Positions 18,961-27,746 of a stretch of 35,069 nt of DNA are shown piece by piece. The notes under the pieces were generated by a model. That model searched no databases. It saw only the letters and a program-made list of their open reading frames with translations, and was not told the origin of the DNA. The DNA is taken from assembly GCF_900107145.1 (NCBI RefSeq), contig NZ_FNOW01000027.1:1-35069 (forward strand), read 5' to 3'. A program made the position numbers and the translations under genes. Numbering within the stretch: position 1 is the stretch's first letter; the number at the start of each line of letters is the position of its first letter. This stretch comes from Allochromatium warmingii (GTDB lineage Bacteria; Pseudomonadota; Gammaproteobacteria; Chromatiales; Chromatiaceae).

Positions 18961-20265
18961 CTACTGAAACAACGCCGCCGCTGCGCGGGGGGCGGATGGA
19001 AAATACAGATGCAGATAGCTTGCCTGCACCGCGCCGACCCGATATACCACCTCCCCGCGCCGACCGTCGCGCTGGCGTTCACTGAATGCAACCGGCGTCA
19101 GCGGTGTGTCGAGCGTCGAGTGATGAAAACTGTGTCCGCGCAGACAGCCAAGCGGCGTTCTGAGTGCCTGCATCCCCAAACCCGCCAGCCGTGCCTGCAT
19201 CTGTCCGCGCCCCGGCAAGACGCCGACTAAGTTCGCATGTTGTCCGTGTTGATCCGTCAACTGTTCTAGGAGATAGAGCATCCCGCCGCATTCGGCATAG
19301 AGCGGACGGCCAGCAGCAACATGCGTGCGCAGGGCGTGTTTCATGCTGGTATTGGCCGCAAGCGTCTGAAGATGCAATTCAGGATAGCCGCCGGGCAGAT
19401 AGATCGCATCGGCGCTGATGGTCGTGTCAGTGAGCGGTGAAAAAAAGCTCAGTTTTGCGCCTAATGCTGTCAATAGCCGTAAATTGTCGGCATAAATAAA
19501 GGAAAACGCGGCATCGCGTGCGACGGCAATCCGCTGACCCGCAAGCCAGGGGCGCAGCGGTTCGGGTTCAGAGGACGGCGGCGCAAAGGCGACCGGCGCG
19601 GGCAGTTCAGCAAGCGCCAGCCCTGCGAGCTGATCGGCGGCGGCATCAAGTCGCTGGTCAAGATCGGCAATTTCCGCCGCTTGCACCAAGCCCAGATGAC
19701 GGCTCGGCAGGGTCGCGGATTCAGCGAAACGTGGAATCGCGCCCAGATAGCGCACCGCATCCGGTAGCCCAGCGGCAAGCATTTCGGCATGACGCGCACT
19801 GCCGACTTGATTCGCGGCGATGCCGGCAAATTGGAGCGCGGGTCGGTAACAGGCCAACCCGAGCGCCAAGGCTCCGAAGGTCTGACCCATGCCGCGTGCG
19901 TCAATGAGCGCCGCCACCGGCAGCCCGAAAGTTTCGGCAAGATCCGCGCCCGAGGGTGAACCGTCGAACAGTCCCATCGCGCCCTCGACCAATATCACAT
20001 CCGCTTCACCCGCTGCGTCATAGAGTTTATGGCGGCACAATGCCTCGCCGACCATCCACAGATCGAGCGGCGCGACCTCAGCGCCGCTGGCGCGGGTGAG
20101 GATCATCGGGTCGAGAAAATCCGGCCCCGTTTTGAACACCCGTACCCGCCGCCCGAGACGGCGATGATGGCGGGCAAGCGCGGCGACTACTGTGGTTTTG
20201 CCCTGACCAGAGGAACAGGCGGTGAGAAAGAGTGCGGGGCAGTGGTGAGTTTTGCTCGATGGCAT
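18961..20265 (-). CDS. cobB: Cobyrinate a,c-diamide synthase
   Basis: This 434-aa glutamine-dependent amidotransferase amidates the a and c acetate side chains of (hydrogeno)cobyrinic acid in cobalamin synthesis. The N-terminal dethiobiotin-synthetase-like ATPase domain has the P-loop SSGQGKTT (18-25), then KTGPDFLDP and EGAMGLFDG. The C-terminal class I glutamine amidotransferase domain has the nucleophile in YAECGGMLYL (C326) and a GHSFHHS block. Length is normal for CobB/CbiA. It is convergent with the cyclase gene (15-base gap). Whether the cell uses the aerobic or anaerobic route cannot be told from cobL and cobB alone. Confidence 0.92.
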   Translation of the reverse strand: MPSSKTHHCPALFLTACSSGQGKTTVVAALARHHRRLGRRVRVFKTGPDFLDPMILTRASGAEVAPLDLWMVGEALCRHKLYDAAGEADVILVEGAMGLFDGSPSGADLAETFGLPVAALIDARGMGQTFGALALGLACYRPALQFAGIAANQVGSARHAEMLAAGLPDAVRYLGAIPRFAESATLPSRHLGLVQAAEIADLDQRLDAAADQLAGLALAELPAPVAFAPPSSEPEPLRPWLAGQRIAVARDAAFSFIYADNLRLLTALGAKLSFFSPLTDTTISADAIYLPGGYPELHLQTLAANTSMKHALRTHVAAGRPLYAECGGMLYLLEQLTDQHGQHANLVGVLPGRGQMQARLAGLGMQALRTPLGCLRGHSFHHSTLDTPLTPVAFSERQRDGRRGEVVYRVGAVQASYLHLYFPSAPRAAAALFQ

Positions 20266-20385
20266 GGGGTGATTTTGAGGTAAGAGGCGGGGTAGCTGGT
20301 TTTTTTGCCGCTGAAAGCGCGGAAATACGCAGAAAAATTTTTGGTTTGCTTGTGACGCAGTTCCAGTTTCTTAAGCTTTTTTATG

Positions 20386-21405
20386 TCAGCTATAGCTCAA
20401 AGCCAACCGCTCAATCTCCCGCGCCAGCCCATACTGCGGCACAAACCCCAGCGCGGTGAGGGCGCTCGCGTCGTACCATGCATTGCCAGTCAACTTTGCC
20501 AACGTCTCCTGCGTCAGCGGCATCCGCCGTCCGAGCCAGCGTTCAGCCAGTGTGCCAGCGACCGCCGCGCCGCGTAGTGCCCAGAGCGGTACAGACCAAC
20601 GCGGCAGCGGACGACCCAGCGCCAGCCGAATTTGTTCATACATCCAGCGGGTTGAATAACTGGCCCCATCGGTCACGAGGTATGTCTGGCCGCCGCTGGC
20701 CGGATGTTGCGCTAACAGCCGCGCTGCCGCGATGACATCTTCAACATGCACCGCTGAACGGGCGTTTTCTAGCGGCGGCCAGGGTGGAAAGCGTCCAGCG
20801 GCGATGGCTGCAACCAGCCGTGTTAGGTTTCCGGCCCCATCGATACCGTAAACCATCGGCAGCCGCATCACACTCGCTTTGATGCCGTGCGCGTGGCCAA
20901 ACGCCAGCACCTGCTGTTCCGCCGCGAGCTTGGCGCGACCGTACAGGCAGTCCGGTGCCGGCGGCGTATCGGCGCGGGCCGGATAGCCATGTGTACCCGC
21001 CTGTTCGCCCATCGCCTTGACCGTGCTGATATACACCAATCGCTCAATGGTCGCCGGCGCGAGTGCAGCAAGCAGATTAGCTGTCCCGTCAGCCGTGACG
21101 CGCCAATGCTCAGGCGCATTGTAGAGATCTGGTTCATCGGGGCGCGGCGCGTAGCTGGCCAGATGAAACACGGTTTGCACATCAGCTCCGAGTTCCTTGA
21201 GGGTCTCCGGCATTGTCACATCGCCGAGATGGAGGCTGACGGGTTCATGGGGCCAGAGTCGCGCTGCCGCAGCCGGGGAGCGCGTCAGAATCCGCACCGG
21301 ATGCCCGCTCGCCAACAGGGATGCGACCAGCCGCCGTCCGACCTGACCAGTTGCGCCAGTCACTAGCACCGCACCAAGCGGCGCAGTCTGTGGCCGCTGT
21401 CTCAT
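20386..21405 (-). CDS. NAD-dependent epimerase/dehydratase (extended SDR)
   Basis: This 339-aa protein has the Rossmann motif TGATGQVG near its start and the catalytic pair in YGRAK (YxxxK) with an upstream Ser in VYISTVKAMG. It belongs to the extended short-chain dehydrogenase group that includes sugar-nucleotide epimerases and 3-beta-hydroxysteroid-type oxidoreductases; the substrate is not known. A longer frame starts at 21486, but the ATG at 21405 has GGAGA eight bases upstream and overlaps the stop of the preceding glycosyltransferase as ATGA, so the two are coupled. That neighbour suggests a role in glycan synthesis, by inference. Confidence 0.82.
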   Translation of the reverse strand: MRQRPQTAPLGAVLVTGATGQVGRRLVASLLASGHPVRILTRSPAAAARLWPHEPVSLHLGDVTMPETLKELGADVQTVFHLASYAPRPDEPDLYNAPEHWRVTADGTANLLAALAPATIERLVYISTVKAMGEQAGTHGYPARADTPPAPDCLYGRAKLAAEQQVLAFGHAHGIKASVMRLPMVYGIDGAGNLTRLVAAIAAGRFPPWPPLENARSAVHVEDVIAAARLLAQHPASGGQTYLVTDGASYSTRWMYEQIRLALGRPLPRWSVPLWALRGAAVAGTLAERWLGRRMPLTQETLAKLTGNAWYDASALTALGFVPQYGLAREIERLALSYS

Positions 21406-22298
21406 CGCGTTTGTCTCCATACCCGCCAGCCGATGACGCCAGCTTTCAACACGAAATGCGCCCAGATACCCACGACAACCAGCCACCCAAACAGGCGCGG
21501 ATAGCGGGCGGCTTGATGAATCCGAAAAAAGCGCACCATGCCGCGATGCTTGTGCCGCTCTACCGCGAGCGGATTGCCGGTGCTACAGCCGCCTTTGTGA
21601 TGAATCACCCGCACATCCGGCACGAACAGAATCTGTAAGCCCGCCGCGTGAAAGCGCACGAACCAATCCAGATCCTCGCAGTGCAAAAAATATCCCGCAT
21701 CGAGCGGCCCGACCTGTTCCAGTGCGCGGCGCGTCGTCAACATCAATGAACCGGAAATGGCCGCAACTGGCGTCGGCGCGGTCGGCAGCGGCTGCTGGCG
21801 CTGATCGAGACGCCGGTCGCTGGTCGTGTGAACGAGGCGATCCAGATGCAGCAGGCGCTGTAGCGCGTTCCAGGGATCGGGAATAGCGCGGCGACAGGCG
21901 ACCTGTTCGCGCCCATCGGGATCGCACACCAAACAGCCGATCATGCCGACGGCCGGATGCGCGTCGAACTGGGGCAGCAGCCGTTCCAGCGTATCCGGTG
22001 CAATAAAACAATCGGGATTGAGAAACAGCAGCCGCTCGGCCCGCGCCAGCGGCAGGACACGATTATTTGCCGCTGCAAAACCGAGATTAGCGCCATTCTC
22101 GACAATCCGCAGGCGCATATCAGTGCCGTGTGCGGTGCGAAGCTGATCGAGACTGTCATCCTGCGAACCGTTATCGCTGATGATGACCTCAACCGGCACA
22201 CTAGAGGCAAGCGCCGCGCCCACCGCCGCCGTCAGCAGAGGGCCAGCGTTGTAATTGACGATAATCACGCTAACAGCAGGTTGAACAATGGTGTGCAT
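21402..22298 (-). CDS. GT2 family glycosyltransferase (rhamnosyltransferase-like)
   Basis: This protein of about 298 aa has a GT-A fold: it begins VSVIIVNYNAG, then VEVIISDNGSQDDS, then FAAANN, then FLNPDCF in place of the DxD metal motif, and EDLDWFVRFHAAG as the acceptor/base region. It ends with one hydrophobic stretch. Such WbbL-like enzymes add rhamnose or other sugars to lipid-linked glycans at the cytoplasmic face of the inner membrane. The start could be ATG 22298 (chosen, close to the domain) or ATG 22328; neither has a clear Shine-Dalgarno site. It shares its architecture with the next gene upstream, so the two probably arose by duplication. Confidence 0.85.
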   Translation of the reverse strand: MHTIVQPAVSVIIVNYNAGPLLTAAVGAALASSVPVEVIISDNGSQDDSLDQLRTAHGTDMRLRIVENGANLGFAAANNRVLPLARAERLLFLNPDCFIAPDTLERLLPQFDAHPAVGMIGCLVCDPDGREQVACRRAIPDPWNALQRLLHLDRLVHTTSDRRLDQRQQPLPTAPTPVAAISGSLMLTTRRALEQVGPLDAGYFLHCEDLDWFVRFHAAGLQILFVPDVRVIHHKGGCSTGNPLAVERHKHRGMVRFFRIHQAARYPRLFGWLVVVGIWAHFVLKAGVIGWRVWRQTR

Positions 22299-22369
22299 GT
22301 TGATAATGAGTGGATAAACAGATCGCATCCGAACACAAACGGACGGTTACAAATAGCGAAGCTGATCGC

Positions 22370-23464
22370 TCATCGCCGCCGGAGCAACGCCCGCCACCCC
22401 TGCTCCAGCACCTGATCTAGCTCCGAATCCGTGATGCAGCGCGTAGCCTGACGCGCTCGCCGTTTGCGCAGCGCCTGACCCAAACCGCGCACCGCCGCCC
22501 ATTTTGCCCGCGCCACCACGCCAAACTGTCCACGTCGCGCACCAATCAGCAGCGCCGCAAGATTGACTAGCAGAAACAGCGGCAGCGAGCGCCACAGTAG
22601 CGCCGACGGCATGTTCTGCACATACGTCCAGACCAGATTGCGCTGACCGTAATAGGTCGAAAAATCACTGCGATAGCCAGTCACGGCTGACCCGACATGC
22701 AGCACCTGCGCCTCGGGCATATACCAGCATCGCTGACCGGCAAGCCGCAGCCGAAATGCGAGATCGACATCTTCCAAATAGCAGAAAAAATCGGCATCGA
22801 ATCCGCCGACCGCCTCGAACTGATCGCGCCGATACAGCGCCGCCGCCGCGCAGGGCGCGAATACTTCACCCGCCGCTACTGCTGACCATGCCGCTTGACC
22901 GTGCTGCCGTCGCCAGGCCAGACCGCTACGGTGATAACAGTCACCCGCGCCATCGAGTCGCGTCGCATCACCATCGAGCAGCAAACAGGAGGCAAAAAAA
23001 CTGTATTCCGGGTGCGTGTGCGCGGCGTGGAGCAACTGTTCGAGCCAATCTGGTGCCGGAAACGCATCGGGATTGAGCGTCACCACCCAGGTTGTCGGCG
23101 GCGCTTCGCGCACCCCCAGATTATTCGCCGCCGCAAAGCCGAGATTCTGCGCAGCGCGGATCACGCGCAGTTCGGGATCAATCGTTTCGAGTCCATTGAG
23201 GCTGTCATCCGTGCTGGCATTGTCAACCAGCACCGTCACCTGTGGTTTTACAGTCTGCGCGGCTAAGGCGGCGAGACAGCGGCGCAGATGCGCCCCAGCG
23301 TTATAGTTGACGATCACCACCACCACATCCGCTCGCGCATCGCGTGCAGGCGTGCCGGACAGATTGGACGTGCTCAAAGTGATCGAGCGCGACCGGCAAC
23401 GGCACGGCGTCTCTGAGCCGGATGTGGAGTCAGCGGCACACGCGCCGTCGCGGGTCTGAGGCAT
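22370..23464 (-). CDS. GT2 family glycosyltransferase with C-terminal membrane segment
   Basis: This protein of about 364 aa has the GT2 core VVVIVNYNAGAHLRRC, VDNASTDDS, LGFAAANNLGV, TLNPDAF and the acceptor motif YLEDVDLAFRL. A hydrophobic segment (LPLFLLVNLAALLIGA) near the end suggests membrane attachment. An in-frame ATG at 23521 would overlap the preceding gene; the ATG at 23464 avoids this. About 45 residues of Ser/Arg/Thr-rich, poorly conserved sequence precede the domain, so the true start could be still further in. With the adjacent GT2 and epimerase it forms a small glycan cluster lacking polymerase or flippase genes. Confidence 0.85.
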   Translation of the reverse strand: MPQTRDGACAADSTSGSETPCRCRSRSITLSTSNLSGTPARDARADVVVVIVNYNAGAHLRRCLAALAAQTVKPQVTVLVDNASTDDSLNGLETIDPELRVIRAAQNLGFAAANNLGVREAPPTTWVVTLNPDAFPAPDWLEQLLHAAHTHPEYSFFASCLLLDGDATRLDGAGDCYHRSGLAWRRQHGQAAWSAVAAGEVFAPCAAAALYRRDQFEAVGGFDADFFCYLEDVDLAFRLRLAGQRCWYMPEAQVLHVGSAVTGYRSDFSTYYGQRNLVWTYVQNMPSALLWRSLPLFLLVNLAALLIGARRGQFGVVARAKWAAVRGLGQALRKRRARQATRCITDSELDQVLEQGWRALLRRR

Positions 23465-23475
23465 GATTTGCAAGA

Positions 23476-23934
23476 TTAGTATTGATTCATCGGTCGAAAG
23501 GCCGGCGGCGCGGTCGGCCACTCCGCTGGCGCAGACTGCGGTGGCGATGGCCGCTGTTGACGCGCTTCTAGCTCCTCGATGCGGCGCTTGAGTGCCTCGA
23601 CTTCGTTGGGATCAACATTCGGTTGTGCTTGCGATTGCGCGGGCGGTTGCACAGCAGGCGCTGGTACCGGCACCCCATAGGGCATCGCGTAGGGCGCACC
23701 ATAAACACCCGGATAACCATAACCACCATAGGGGCCGAGCGGGATCGGCGGGCCACCCCAGTAGGGATCATCTTGGCGCTCATCGTAGCGGTCGCGGTCG
23801 CCACCGAACCAGCGATTCGGGTTCATCATGTTGCCGAAATCAAACGCCTGACTCACAGGCACCGCCGTCAGCAGACTCGCGGCACCGACGATCAGCATTG
23901 CCCGAGTCGGTTTCAGTTTGCTCAACAGTGACAT
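23476..23934 (-). CDS. Exported Gly/Tyr/Pro-rich low-complexity protein
   Basis: I do not recognise a defined family. The 152-aa product has a clear signal peptide (MSLLSKLKPTRAMLIVGAASLLTAVPVSQA, likely cut before FDFGN), then NMMNPNRWFGGDRDRYD, then a stretch rich in Gly, Tyr and Pro (about 65-95), and a short charged coiled coil (about 105-125) before a Pro-rich tail. The ATG at 23934 has a strong GGAGG; an earlier in-frame ATG (24027) would ruin the signal peptide. The composition recalls sulfur-globule envelope proteins of purple sulfur bacteria and other structural secreted proteins, but that is only a resemblance. It precedes two glycosyltransferases with an 11-base gap. Confidence 0.75.
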   Translation of the reverse strand: MSLLSKLKPTRAMLIVGAASLLTAVPVSQAFDFGNMMNPNRWFGGDRDRYDERQDDPYWGGPPIPLGPYGGYGYPGVYGAPYAMPYGVPVPAPAVQPPAQSQAQPNVDPNEVEALKRRIEELEARQQRPSPPQSAPAEWPTAPPAFRPMNQY

Positions 23935-24066
23935 GCAATCAATCCTCCAGCTCCGGTTTTGTTGCCGGTTTTTTGGTGTGATCGAGCGTCCATGTGTTGT
24001 ATCAATCTCGGTCGCGCTGACAGCCAAACGCGCCAGTGCGCTCCTGTCCGTGATTCGGTGATCCGC

Positions 24067-24942
24067 TCAGTCGTGCGCGGGCGTAGACTCAGCGTGCTGA
24101 TGATCGTGATGATGGTGGTGATGATGATGCCCCGAAGCGGCGTGATCGCGCTCAGGCACACGATGTGTCGGCGTCTCCAGCGTCGGGCGCGTTGTGTGAC
24201 CGCTGGCTAATCGCGCCCGCTGGATCTGTAAGGTCGTGTCGAGCCAGTCGAACCAGGGTTGCAGTGCTGGCGGCGTGCGCACCGAAACACGCATGAACGG
24301 CGCCGAACTCGCTAGCGCCCGCAGATGCTGTTCAGCGCGTTCGGGATCGAATTCGGGCATCACGGGCAACAGATCGGCTTTTGCGCACAGCACCAGATCC
24401 GCCGCCCGGAACATCACCGGATATTTGGCTGGTTTGTCATCGCCCTCGGGCACGGAGAGCAGAATCACGTTGCGATGCTGACCAAGATCGAAACTCGCCG
24501 GGCAAACCAGATTGCCGACGTTCTCGATCAATAGCAGGTCGATAGCGTCGAGATCGAGCTGATGCAGTGCCTGATGGATCAGGTGCGCGTCGAGATGACA
24601 GGCCGTGCCGGTCGTAATCTGGATGGCCGGAACCCCTTTGGCGCGGATGCGCTCGGCGTCATTTTCAGTCTCCAAATCACCTTCAATCACCGCGATCCGC
24701 CATGTGGCGCTCAGTGCTTCAATGGTTGCTTCAAGCAGACTGGTTTTGCCCGCGCCGGGCGACGACATCAAATTGATAGCCAGCACACCATGCTGATCGA
24801 CATGCTCGCGGTTATGCGCCGCCTGATGATCGTTCGCCGATAGCAACCCGTGTAGCACGGCGACCGTAGTTTGACCATTTGTATCGCTTTCGATAGCGGG
24901 CGTGGTGCCGGAAGTGAGGGTACAGCCGCAGGTGGTGCACAT
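24067..24942 (-). CDS. hypB: HypB, hydrogenase nickel incorporation GTPase, with C-terminal His stretch
   Basis: This 291-aa G3E-type GTPase delivers nickel to NiFe hydrogenase with HypA. The N-terminus is MCTTCGC, the high-affinity nickel motif. The G domain has the P-loop SPGAGKT (61-67), the metal-binding Cys-His (C115-H116) and C147, and the EGDLETENDAERI block. A run of eight His (272-279) followed by DHQH closes the protein. In HypB proteins with nickel-storing His clusters these usually lie just after the N-terminal motif, so the C-terminal position is unusual. No hypA, hypC-F or hydrogenase gene is in the window. Start ATG at 24942. Confidence 0.93.
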   Translation of the reverse strand: MCTTCGCTLTSGTTPAIESDTNGQTTVAVLHGLLSANDHQAAHNREHVDQHGVLAINLMSSPGAGKTSLLEATIEALSATWRIAVIEGDLETENDAERIRAKGVPAIQITTGTACHLDAHLIHQALHQLDLDAIDLLLIENVGNLVCPASFDLGQHRNVILLSVPEGDDKPAKYPVMFRAADLVLCAKADLLPVMPEFDPERAEQHLRALASSAPFMRVSVRTPPALQPWFDWLDTTLQIQRARLASGHTTRPTLETPTHRVPERDHAASGHHHHHHHHDHQHAESTPAHD

Positions 24943-25226
24943 AGTGTTCGAGCCGTTCCGCTGAAAAGAATAGTGTACGGCATTCGGCTGGTTAGCAGCT
25001 ACTGGCTTTCAAATCCTATATATCAAGATACTCGCCGCCTCCAAGCCCTGTAATGGCGATTGATTGCGTAGTTAAATATCAGATCGTCGCGATATAAAAA
25101 CTGCTCGTGCGCCGAGGAATCAAAACCCCCGCGTGGTACAACATGGCTGAATTGATCGGCTAACGAATTTCATCGCGTGATTCTCCATCGGCTTGGGTGA
25201 GGAACAGTGCGACTATCTTACCGCCG
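24943..25226. other. Intergenic region between divergent hypB and lon
   Basis: No gene is seen. Around 24986-25010 it contains a short copy of the GGCTGGTAGC.GCT words of the hairpin family. The remainder is AT-richer and must hold the hypB promoter and probably part of the lon control region; I cannot place a convincing sigma-70 promoter. Confidence 0.5.
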
Positions 25227-25255
25227 CTTGCAAATTGGTGACGAAAACCTGAAAT
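25227..25255 (+). promoter_or_regulatory. Possible heat-shock (sigma-32 type) promoter for lon
   Basis: CTTGCAA (25227-25233) and CCTGAAAT (25248-25255) are separated by 14 bases and resemble the sigma-32 consensus CTTGAAA / CCCCATNT. lon is a heat-shock gene in E. coli. The -10 match is only partial, so this is a suggestion. Confidence 0.3.
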
Positions 25256-25298
25256 TGCGCAATTCTGTGTGTGTGATATGGCGAGCGAGGCGACGACT

Positions 25299-27746
25299 AT
25301 GCGAGAGGATGATGAGGTGACCAACGCGGAGCACGATGCGAGTACGCCGTCGCGCCCCGATCAGACTGACGCGACGACTACCGTTGCACTCGATGCCGAG
25401 GTCACGCCGGTGCAGTTGGCGCGAGCAACCGACGTGCTGCCAGGCGACATTCACCTGCTGCCGGTCGCCTCGCGTCCGTTTTTTCCTGGGCAGGCGGTGC
25501 CGCTGATGATGTCTGCCGAACACTGGTCGCCGACGATGAAGGCGGTGACCAAGACTGCGCCCAAGATTCTCGGCGTGGTGCTGGTCGATAGCGAGACCTC
25601 AGAAGAGGCGACGACGGCGAATTTTCGGCAGATTGGTACCGCGTGTCGCGTGCATCGCGTGCATCATCAGGACGGTCATTTGCAAGTGCTGGTCGAGTGT
25701 CTCCAGCGTTTTCGTATCGACGGCTGGACGCATCCCGAAACACCGTTTCGTGCTCGCGTGACCTATTTGCCCGAACCAGAAGGGCCGCCCAACGCCGAGG
25801 TGAAAGCCTATGCGATGGCTGTTATCAATACCATTAAAGAGCTATTACCACTTAATCCGCTGTATGTTGAAGAATTGCGGATGTTTCTCGACCGTTTTGG
25901 CCCGGATGATCCATCGCATTTAGCGGATTTTGCCGCCAGTTTAACCACTTCGACCAAAAATCAGCTTCAAGAAGTGCTAGAAATTTTGCCACTGCTACCG
26001 CGCATGGAAAAGGTGCTAGTGCTGCTAAATAATGAGCTAGAATTAGCGCGGGCGCAACAAAAAATTCGGCGCACTGTCGAAGAAAAAATGCACAAGCAGC
26101 AGCGTGAATTCTTTTTGCGCGAGCAATTAAAAGCGATTCAAAAAGAACTCGGCATTGCTAAAGATGATCGCACTGCCGAGATCGACAAATTTCGCGACCG
26201 TCTGGCGAGTTTAACATTAACCGAACAGGCGCAAAAGCGGGTTGATGAAGAACTCGATAAGCTCGGAATGCTCGAAACTGGCTCACCTGAATATGCGGTC
26301 ACGCGCAATTATTTAGACTGGATTACGCTATTACCCTGGGGCCAGCATTCCACCGACATTCTTAATCTCAAGCGTGCGCGGCGGATTCTCGACCGCGATC
26401 ATTATGGCTTGGAAGATGTCAAGGAACGCATTCTTGAATTTCTTGCGGTGGGCATTCACAAGGGCGAGATTTCCGGCTCGATTATTCTGCTTGTCGGGCC
26501 GCCGGGTGTTGGCAAAACCTCAATCGGTCATTCCATTGCCGATGCCCTCGGGCGGCGCTTTTATCGGTTCTCAGTCGGTGGCATCCGCGATGAAGCTGAA
26601 ATTAAAGGTCATCGGCGCACCTATATTGGCGCGATGCCGGGTAAATTTCTGCAAGCAATGAAAGAAGCTGAGACCGCAAATCCAGTTATTCTGCTCGATG
26701 AAATCGACAAAATCGGCGCATCCTATCATGGTGATCCGGCTTCAGCATTACTTGAAGTACTTGATCCCGAACAAAACACGGATTTCCTCGATCATTATCT
26801 CGATCTGCGGTTTGATTTATCGAAAGTGTTATTCGTCTGCACCGCCAATCAGCTTGACACCATCCCTGGGCCATTACTTGACCGTATGGAAGTGATTAAG
26901 CTTTCCGGCTATATCGCTGAAGAAAAGCTCCAGATTGCCAAAAAATATCTGCTGCCGCGCCAAATAGAACGCGCTGGAATCGGCAAAAAAACCGTCAAGC
27001 TCGACACCGCAACGCTGCGGGCTTTAATTGAAGGCTATGCTCGTGATGCCGGCGTGCGGCGCTTGGAAAAACAGCTTGGCAAAATTGTGCGCAAGGTTGC
27101 AGTGCGGATGCTCGAAGGCGAGACGACCCCAATTTGCGTCCATGCGCAGGATTTAAAAGGCTATTTGGGCAGTCCAGTATTCCGCGATGAGCGCAAATTA
27201 TCTGGGCCGGGCGTGGTGACGGGATTAGCTTGGACGGCAATGGGTGGCGCGACCTTATCAATTGAAGCAGCGCATACACATAGCTTTACTCGCGGATTTA
27301 AGCTCACTGGTCAGCTTGGCGATGTAATGAAAGAATCGGCTGAAATTGCCTATGGCTATATTATTAGTCATGCACAGGATTTTGGCATTGATCCAGGATT
27401 TTTTGAAAAATCCTTTATTCATGTACATGTTCCGGCTGGCGCAACACCGAAAGACGGCCCATCGGCGGGCATTACATTAGCGTCGGCGCTCTTATCATTA
27501 GCGCGAAATCAACCAGTGCGGCGCATTGCAATGACTGGTGAAATTACGCTGACTGGTGAAGTTTTTCCAGTCGGTGGTATCCGCGAAAAGCTGATTGCAG
27601 CGCGGCGGGCGGGAATTAAAGAGATTATTCTGCCAGCGGATAATCAAGGTGATTTTGAAGAAGTGCCTGAGCATGTGCGCAAGGGGTTAGAGGTGCATTT
27701 TGCTTCGCGTTTTGAAGATATATTGCCCTGGTTATTTAAGGGTTAG
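25299..27746 (+). CDS. lon: ATP-dependent Lon protease
   Basis: This LonA-type protease of about 815 aa degrades misfolded and regulatory proteins in the cytoplasm. It has an N-terminal substrate-binding domain (from about residue 45, LLPVASRPFFPGQAVPL), a coiled-coil linker (HKQQREFFLREQLKAIQKELG), an AAA+ domain with Walker A GPPGVGKTS and Walker B VILLDEIDKIG, and the protease domain with catalytic Ser in KDGPSAGI and Lys in REKLIAA. ATG 25299 has GCGAGG eight bases upstream; ATG 25278 and GTG 25269 are in frame but lack such a site. The first ~500 bases use GC-ending codons, the rest much less so. The stop abuts the next start. Confidence 0.94.
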   Translation: MREDDEVTNAEHDASTPSRPDQTDATTTVALDAEVTPVQLARATDVLPGDIHLLPVASRPFFPGQAVPLMMSAEHWSPTMKAVTKTAPKILGVVLVDSETSEEATTANFRQIGTACRVHRVHHQDGHLQVLVECLQRFRIDGWTHPETPFRARVTYLPEPEGPPNAEVKAYAMAVINTIKELLPLNPLYVEELRMFLDRFGPDDPSHLADFAASLTTSTKNQLQEVLEILPLLPRMEKVLVLLNNELELARAQQKIRRTVEEKMHKQQREFFLREQLKAIQKELGIAKDDRTAEIDKFRDRLASLTLTEQAQKRVDEELDKLGMLETGSPEYAVTRNYLDWITLLPWGQHSTDILNLKRARRILDRDHYGLEDVKERILEFLAVGIHKGEISGSIILLVGPPGVGKTSIGHSIADALGRRFYRFSVGGIRDEAEIKGHRRTYIGAMPGKFLQAMKEAETANPVILLDEIDKIGASYHGDPASALLEVLDPEQNTDFLDHYLDLRFDLSKVLFVCTANQLDTIPGPLLDRMEVIKLSGYIAEEKLQIAKKYLLPRQIERAGIGKKTVKLDTATLRALIEGYARDAGVRRLEKQLGKIVRKVAVRMLEGETTPICVHAQDLKGYLGSPVFRDERKLSGPGVVTGLAWTAMGGATLSIEAAHTHSFTRGFKLTGQLGDVMKESAEIAYGYIISHAQDFGIDPGFFEKSFIHVHVPAGATPKDGPSAGITLASALLSLARNQPVRRIAMTGEITLTGEVFPVGGIREKLIAARRAGIKEIILPADNQGDFEEVPEHVRKGLEVHFASRFEDILPWLFKG

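Noticed and set aside
20266-20385. Gene or RNA in the gap between cobB and the epimerase
   Set aside because: Only short frames and some CGCTGAAAGCGCGG-type words are present. No tRNA-like fold or binding site is convincing.
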